This document shows, piece by piece, positions 61,901 to 64,000 of a stretch of 64,000 nt of DNA. Source of the stretch: Nitrospirillum amazonense (GTDB taxonomy: Bacteria > Pseudomonadota > Alphaproteobacteria > Azospirillales > Azospirillaceae); contig NZ_VITV01000006.1 in assembly GCF_007828035.1 (NCBI RefSeq), positions 248,001 to 312,000 on the forward strand, written 5' to 3'. Below the pieces are notes generated by a model that was given only the letters and a program-made list of their open reading frames with translations, ran no database searches and was not told where the DNA came from. Positions within the stretch are counted from its first letter, which is position 1. Each line of letters opens with the position of its first letter. The position numbers and the translations under genes were made by a program.

Positions 61901-64000
61901 AAAACAGGTGCCGGTAAGCTGACCCTATCGGGCAGCAACACCTACACCGGCTCGACGACGATTTCGGCCGGCATATTGGCCGTGGCCGGCCTGGGCAGCA
62001 CCTCGTCGCTGATCTTCAACGGCGGCACATTGCTGTCCACGGCGGCCTTCTCCAGTTCCACCGCCATCACGGTCAATTCCGGCGGCGGCACCATCGATTA
62101 CACCAGCGGCTCCGTCACCCTGAGCGGCGCCATCACCGGCAGCGGCGCGCTGGACGCCAAGAGCACCACCGCCGGCAACGCCATCAAGCTGTCGGGCAAC
62201 AGCACGTTCTCCGGCGGCATCACGGTGGACGGCGGCATCCTGGACATCTCGTCCGCCAACGCCATCGGCACCGGCACGCTGACCTTCAACAGCGGCAAAA
62301 TCCGCAGCACCACCGCCGCCTACACCCTGGCCAACAACCTGGTGATCAACGGCAACCTGTTGCTGGCCGGCAGCTTCGGCATGACGTTCACCGGCACCGT
62401 CGATCTGGGCGGCGGCACGCGCAGCATCAATGACCAGCTGGGCGCCGGCAAGGACCTGACCTTCTCGGGCGTGGTCAGCAACGGCAGCCTGAACATCACC
62501 TCACAGCTCACCGGCGGCACCTACGCCTCGGTGGTGCTGAGCGGCACCAGCAACACCTATACGAACGCCACCGTCACCTCCGGCACCCTCAGCATCGCCG
62601 GCGCGGGCAGCCTGGGCAGCGGCAGCGTCACCCTGGCCGGGGGCACCCTGCTGGTCAACGGCGCCGCCAGCATCGCCAAGAACATCGCCGTCACCGCCAG
62701 TTCCACCATCCAGGTGGCCAGCGGCAACGCCGCCACCCTGTCCGGGAACATCACCGGCAGCACCGGCACCCTGACGCTGAGCACCGGCACCGGCGCCTCG
62801 GATGGGCTCACCCTGTCGGGCACCAACACCTACACCGGTGCCATCAGCATCGGCGCTGGCACGGTCACCGCCAGCGGCGGCAGCGCCGTCGCCGACACCA
62901 GCGCCGTGACCGTCGCCTCGGGCGCCACCTTGGCCCTGGCCGCCAGCGAGACCATCGGCTCGCTCGCCGGTGCCGGCACCGTCAGTCTCGGCAGCTTCAA
63001 CACGCTGACGGCGGGCGGCAACAACACCAACACCACCTTCTCCGGCGCCATCACCGGCACCGGCGGCCTGACCAAGACGGGCACCGGCACCCTGGAGCTG
63101 TCAGGCACCAACACCTACACCGGCGCCACCACCATCAGCGCCGGCGAGATCATGGTGTCCAGCGGCAGCGCCATCAGCGACAGCAGCGCCGTGACCGTCG
63201 CATCGGGTGCGACGCTGCAGCTGGAAGCCAGTGATGAGACCGTGGGCTCGCTCAGCGGCGCCGGCACGGTGACGTTGAACGGCGGAACGCTGACGATGGG
63301 CGGCGACAACACCAGCACCACCTTCTCCGGCGTCCTCCAGGACGGCGGCATCAATGGCGGCATCACCAAGACCGGCACCGGCACCCTGACCCTATCGGGC
63401 ACCAGCACCTACACCGGAACCACCACCATCAGCACCGGCACGCTGGAAGCCGCCAGCAGCGGCGCCCTGGGCAGCAGCACCGGCGCCACCACCGTGGCCA
63501 GCGGCGCCACCCTGCAGGTGGACAACGGCGTCACCATCGCCGATGCCCTGACCATCGCCGGCGCCGGCACGTCCAGCTCCGGCGCCATCAACCTGGCCTC
63601 CGGCAGCGCGACGCTGTCGGGCAACGTAACCTTGAGTGCCGCCAGCAGCATCTACGTCGGCGATACCGCCACCCTGACCCTGGGCGGGACGCTGGCCGGC
63701 GCCTTCACCCTCACCCACAACTTCGGCAACGGCGCGATCGTGCTGACCGCCAACAACAGCGCCGCGACCACCAACCTGAACATCCAGGTCGGCACGCTGT
63801 CGATCACCGACCAGACCAACCTGACCACCGGCACGCTGACCCTGAACATGGGCAACACCGGCGTGGGCGGCCTGCTGGTCACCGGCAGCAACGTCACCAT
63901 CTCCAAGAACATCACGCTCGGCGCCAGCGGCGGCATCATCAGCAACGCCAACGCCCTGACCCTGTCCGGCAACATCACCGGCGGCGTCAGCAGCAACCTC
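55943..64000 (+). CDS. Giant LEPR-motif/DUF4347 surface protein with autotransporter-type repeats (3' end outside window)
   Basis: The frame is open from the ATG at 55943 to the window edge (2686 codons). The N-terminus is basic and carries LALEPRMMFDAAA, the LEPR motif of giant exported proteins, then an Ala/Thr-rich linker. DUF4347 spans about residues 140-297 (VHEVVIVDTSVADYQTLI, LLLGCSVAETDKGKQFV). Ig/cadherin-like segments follow to about 700, a CSLREA-like FSLREAL near 713, and from about 790 dense autotransporter-associated beta-strand repeats (LTKTGAGTLTLSGTNTYTG type, at least a dozen). No classical signal peptide is visible, so type I or another secretion route is likely; the deciding C-terminus is missing. 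It should be a large adhesin. Confidence 0.85.
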   Translation, partial: MPDGSRPPVKKTQDRKNAPRALRLALEPRMMFDAAAAATAATVTKTAATATVDTHADAAASAALLDAAAKAAAATATDTGTADSSAKATASGTSAPSQTAATDTAKTSDAAKTATTDTTKVANTSTATAVIPTTTATSSVHEVVIVDTSVADYQTLIAGMDPSVPVILLGEGQRTVHGIAEALSAYKNLDTVVLVTEGGDGGLILGGNHVLTDGDLAGRATDLAAIGASLKTGGDFLLLGCSVAETDKGKQFVNDFARYLGNDIDVAASTDRTGPAALGGDWVLEYTTGKAIDTVLPFTVAGMEGLDHCLGCTTASYFGTTRLYSVSVSTDAHGSSISTGTLVAYYDPSATGYVYASLTYPNNPISHNGKFAYAETLATFQATSPFCVPANTAPTLDASKSPVLTSEVNTVASTPTGSVGTLVSALVGIGTGISNVTDPDSGALTGLAITATDTTHGTWYYTTNGGTTWTSVATVSNTSALLLKADANTRLYFAPSSSYTGTATITFRAWDQTSGTAGSKVTTATNGGTTAFSSATDTAGITVTGANAAPVITNLAGDTVAWVDASTAVHLDSGTAASVSDTENDTAGWAGGSLVVQRVTSGSADATANDVFSFDNSVSASGGTVTVNGHALTFTNTGGVLTVNLTASATSADVAALIHAVQYSNATPFGDATIRFAVNDGNGNTTNADLTVTSSTIYVTTTADQSSGAAADGFSLREALARSVTQTGADTIVIGDSVTGTITLASGVTLGAGDTLKYAPTTAGSLTIAATSGGLALGGAGTLSVGSGDTLTISAGVSGTGSTLTKTGAGTATLSGTNTYTGATTVSGGTLALGAVGSTASLTLDGGTLKSTAAITSSIGITINSGGGTIDYTSGSVTLSGAITGSGALDAKSSTSGNAIKLSGNSTFSGGVTVDGGILDISSTNAIGTGTLTFNSGKIRSTTAAYTLANNLVINGNVLLAGSFGMTFTGTVDLAGGTRTINDQLGAGNNLTFTGVVSNGSLNVASQLNGSTYASLVLSGTSNTYTNVTVTSGTLSIAGAGSLGSGSVTLAGGTLLVNGAASITNNILVSASSTVQVASGNAATLSGNITGTAGKTLTLTTGTTGGSGLTLSGTNTFAGAMTVSAGTVTLSGGSAVADTSAVTVASGATLALAASETIGSLAGAGTVTLGTNTLTVNEASTDDTTFSGAITGTGGLTKTGTGTLELSGTNTYTGATTISAGEIMVSNGSAISDSSAVSVASSATLVLQASNETVGSLSGAGTVTLNGGSLTLGGDNTSTTFSGVIQDGASLNGGITKAGTGTLTLSGTNTYTGATTISAGTLEAASSGALGSSTGATTVASGATLQMDNGVTIADALTIAGAGTSSSGAINLSSGSATLSGNVTLSAASSIYVGDTATLTLGGTLAGAFTLTHNFGNGAIVLTANNSAAATALNIQVGTLSITDQTNLTTGTLTLNMGNTGVGGLLVTGSNVTISKNITLGASGGIISNANALTLSGNITGGVSSNLSHVISLTKVGAGKLTLSGTNTYTSSTGALGATMVSAGTLSVTSAANLGSTTINGAVILNGGALEVTGSAVTLANAIVLSANGTISATNSATLSGVISGSKNLTSAGAGTLTLSGTNTYTGTTSVTAGTLSITDNTNLSTAALTLNGGTLAVTGTSVTLTNAVTLGSSGGTVSDANALTLSGVVSGTGNLTKTGAGTLTLSGANTYTGNTTVSAGTLSITDSTNLGSGGLTLDGGTLTLTGTTVTLSGNILLSTGGGTISTANTLTLSGVISGTGNLTTAGAGTIILSGANTYTGTTTISAGKLEAATSSALGTSAGGTTIASAGTLLIDDGVTIADAVSTAGNGSLTLNTSTGSATVSGNVTLTADARVNVSGTGTLTLSGTLGGAFTLYKNVGTGTLVLSGSNGTGATNLNVATGTLSITDQTNLTTGTLTLNGGALAVTGSAVTVSKAITLGSGGGTISNANDVTLSGVISSTGGLTKTGAGKLTLSGSNTYTGSTTISAGILAVAGLGSTSSLIFNGGTLLSTAAFSSSTAITVNSGGGTIDYTSGSVTLSGAITGSGALDAKSTTAGNAIKLSGNSTFSGGITVDGGILDISSANAIGTGTLTFNSGKIRSTTAAYTLANNLVINGNLLLAGSFGMTFTGTVDLGGGTRSINDQLGAGKDLTFSGVVSNGSLNITSQLTGGTYASVVLSGTSNTYTNATVTSGTLSIAGAGSLGSGSVTLAGGTLLVNGAASIAKNIAVTASSTIQVASGNAATLSGNITGSTGTLTLSTGTGASDGLTLSGTNTYTGAISIGAGTVTASGGSAVADTSAVTVASGATLALAASETIGSLAGAGTVSLGSFNTLTAGGNNTNTTFSGAITGTGGLTKTGTGTLELSGTNTYTGATTISAGEIMVSSGSAISDSSAVTVASGATLQLEASDETVGSLSGAGTVTLNGGTLTMGGDNTSTTFSGVLQDGGINGGITKTGTGTLTLSGTSTYTGTTTISTGTLEAASSGALGSSTGATTVASGATLQVDNGVTIADALTIAGAGTSSSGAINLASGSATLSGNVTLSAASSIYVGDTATLTLGGTLAGAFTLTHNFGNGAIVLTANNSAATTNLNIQVGTLSITDQTNLTTGTLTLNMGNTGVGGLLVTGSNVTISKNITLGASGGIISNANALTLSGNITGGVSSNL
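58531..60463 (+). repeat. Large internal duplication of the giant gene, copy A
   Basis: Starting at CAATTCCGGCGGCGGCACCA, about 1.93 kb reappears at 62074-64000 with mostly synonymous or conservative changes. The offset is 3543 bases at the start and 3537 at the end, so only in-frame indels separate the copies. The two copies are separated by about 1.6 kb of other repeats. Confidence 0.8.
62074..64000 (+). repeat. Large internal duplication of the giant gene, copy B (continues past window)
   Basis: Near-identical to 58531-60463, including the SGGGTIDYTSGSVTLSG start and the ALTLSGNITGGVSSNL end. Similarity has not ended at the window edge, so the repeated unit is longer than visible, with a period of about 3.54 kb. 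Confidence 0.8.

Noticed and set aside
56000-63996. Ladder of minus-strand open frames of about 65-300 codons with similar MLVPDRV-like starts
   Set aside because: They lie antisense to the continuous plus-strand giant gene. Their regular spacing mirrors its internal repeats and high GC content; they lack ribosome sites.
58300-64000. CRISPR-like periodic repeats
   Set aside because: The repeats are in-frame coding repeats of variable length encoding beta-strand motifs, without uniform spacers.

Overview
The window is a GC-rich, densely packed bacterial chromosome segment. Its many TonB-dependent receptors (two of the large Xanthomonas/Caulobacter type), the PQQ-associated ABC cluster and the LEPR-motif giant surface protein suggest an oligotrophic alphaproteobacterium. 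An Azospirillaceae or Caulobacter/sphingomonad-like host is my guess, with low confidence. No rRNA, tRNA, CRISPR array, insertion sequence or replication origin was found. Both window edges cut genes.

Layout. 1-2.7 kb: end of an aldo/keto reductase, LysR and TetR regulators and a DUF1330-like protein. 2.7-14.6 kb: a minus-strand operon (AtuA/DUF1446, DUF4387, MFS permease, hydantoinase/oxoprolinase B and A) diverging from a regulator made of a helix-turn-helix and a citrate-synthase fold that lacks its three catalytic residues; then a D-2-hydroxyacid dehydrogenase and a TonB receptor. The same 13-base operator core lies at the AtuA/regulator promoters and at the receptor promoter.

14.7-23.8 kb: a minus-strand operon with DUF4432 epimerase-like protein, SDR, class III CoA-transferase, a solute-binding-protein fold without signal peptide, enoyl-CoA hydratase, glyoxylate/hydroxypyruvate reductase, glycerate kinase and an exported beta-helix protein. 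The gene set suggests a CoA-dependent sugar or sugar-acid pathway ending in glycerate. I do not recognise it as a described system, and it is my main candidate for a new one.

24-34.7 kb: a nearly complete non-phosphorylative L-fucose pathway: mutarotase, aldo/keto-reductase-type L-fucose dehydrogenase, fuconolactonase, enolase-superfamily dehydratase, SDR dehydrogenase, fumarylacetoacetase-family hydrolase giving pyruvate plus L-lactate, and an LldD-type lactate dehydrogenase. An MFS permease, a second beta-helix enzyme and a GntR regulator accompany them. Related ATATC-rich palindromes sit in three control regions, including the one that drives the CoA operon. 34.8-43.1 kb: two divergent TonB receptors and a LacI regulator with a LacI-type operator in the 1.1-kb gap.

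43.2-51.4 kb: an ArsR/SRPBCC pair with an operator over its own start codon; a minus-strand nitrate/sulfonate-type ABC transporter; and a plus-strand PQQ-dependent-catabolism-associated ABC/beta-propeller operon. 51.4-64 kb: a DUF6916 protein, GNAT acetyltransferase, three tandem 182-residue tail-collar proteins, a TIGR03032 protein, and the first 2686 codons of a giant surface protein (LEPR motif, DUF4347, many autotransporter-associated beta-strand repeats) with a large internal duplication. Assignments rest on reading motifs and context by eye; no database search was run.
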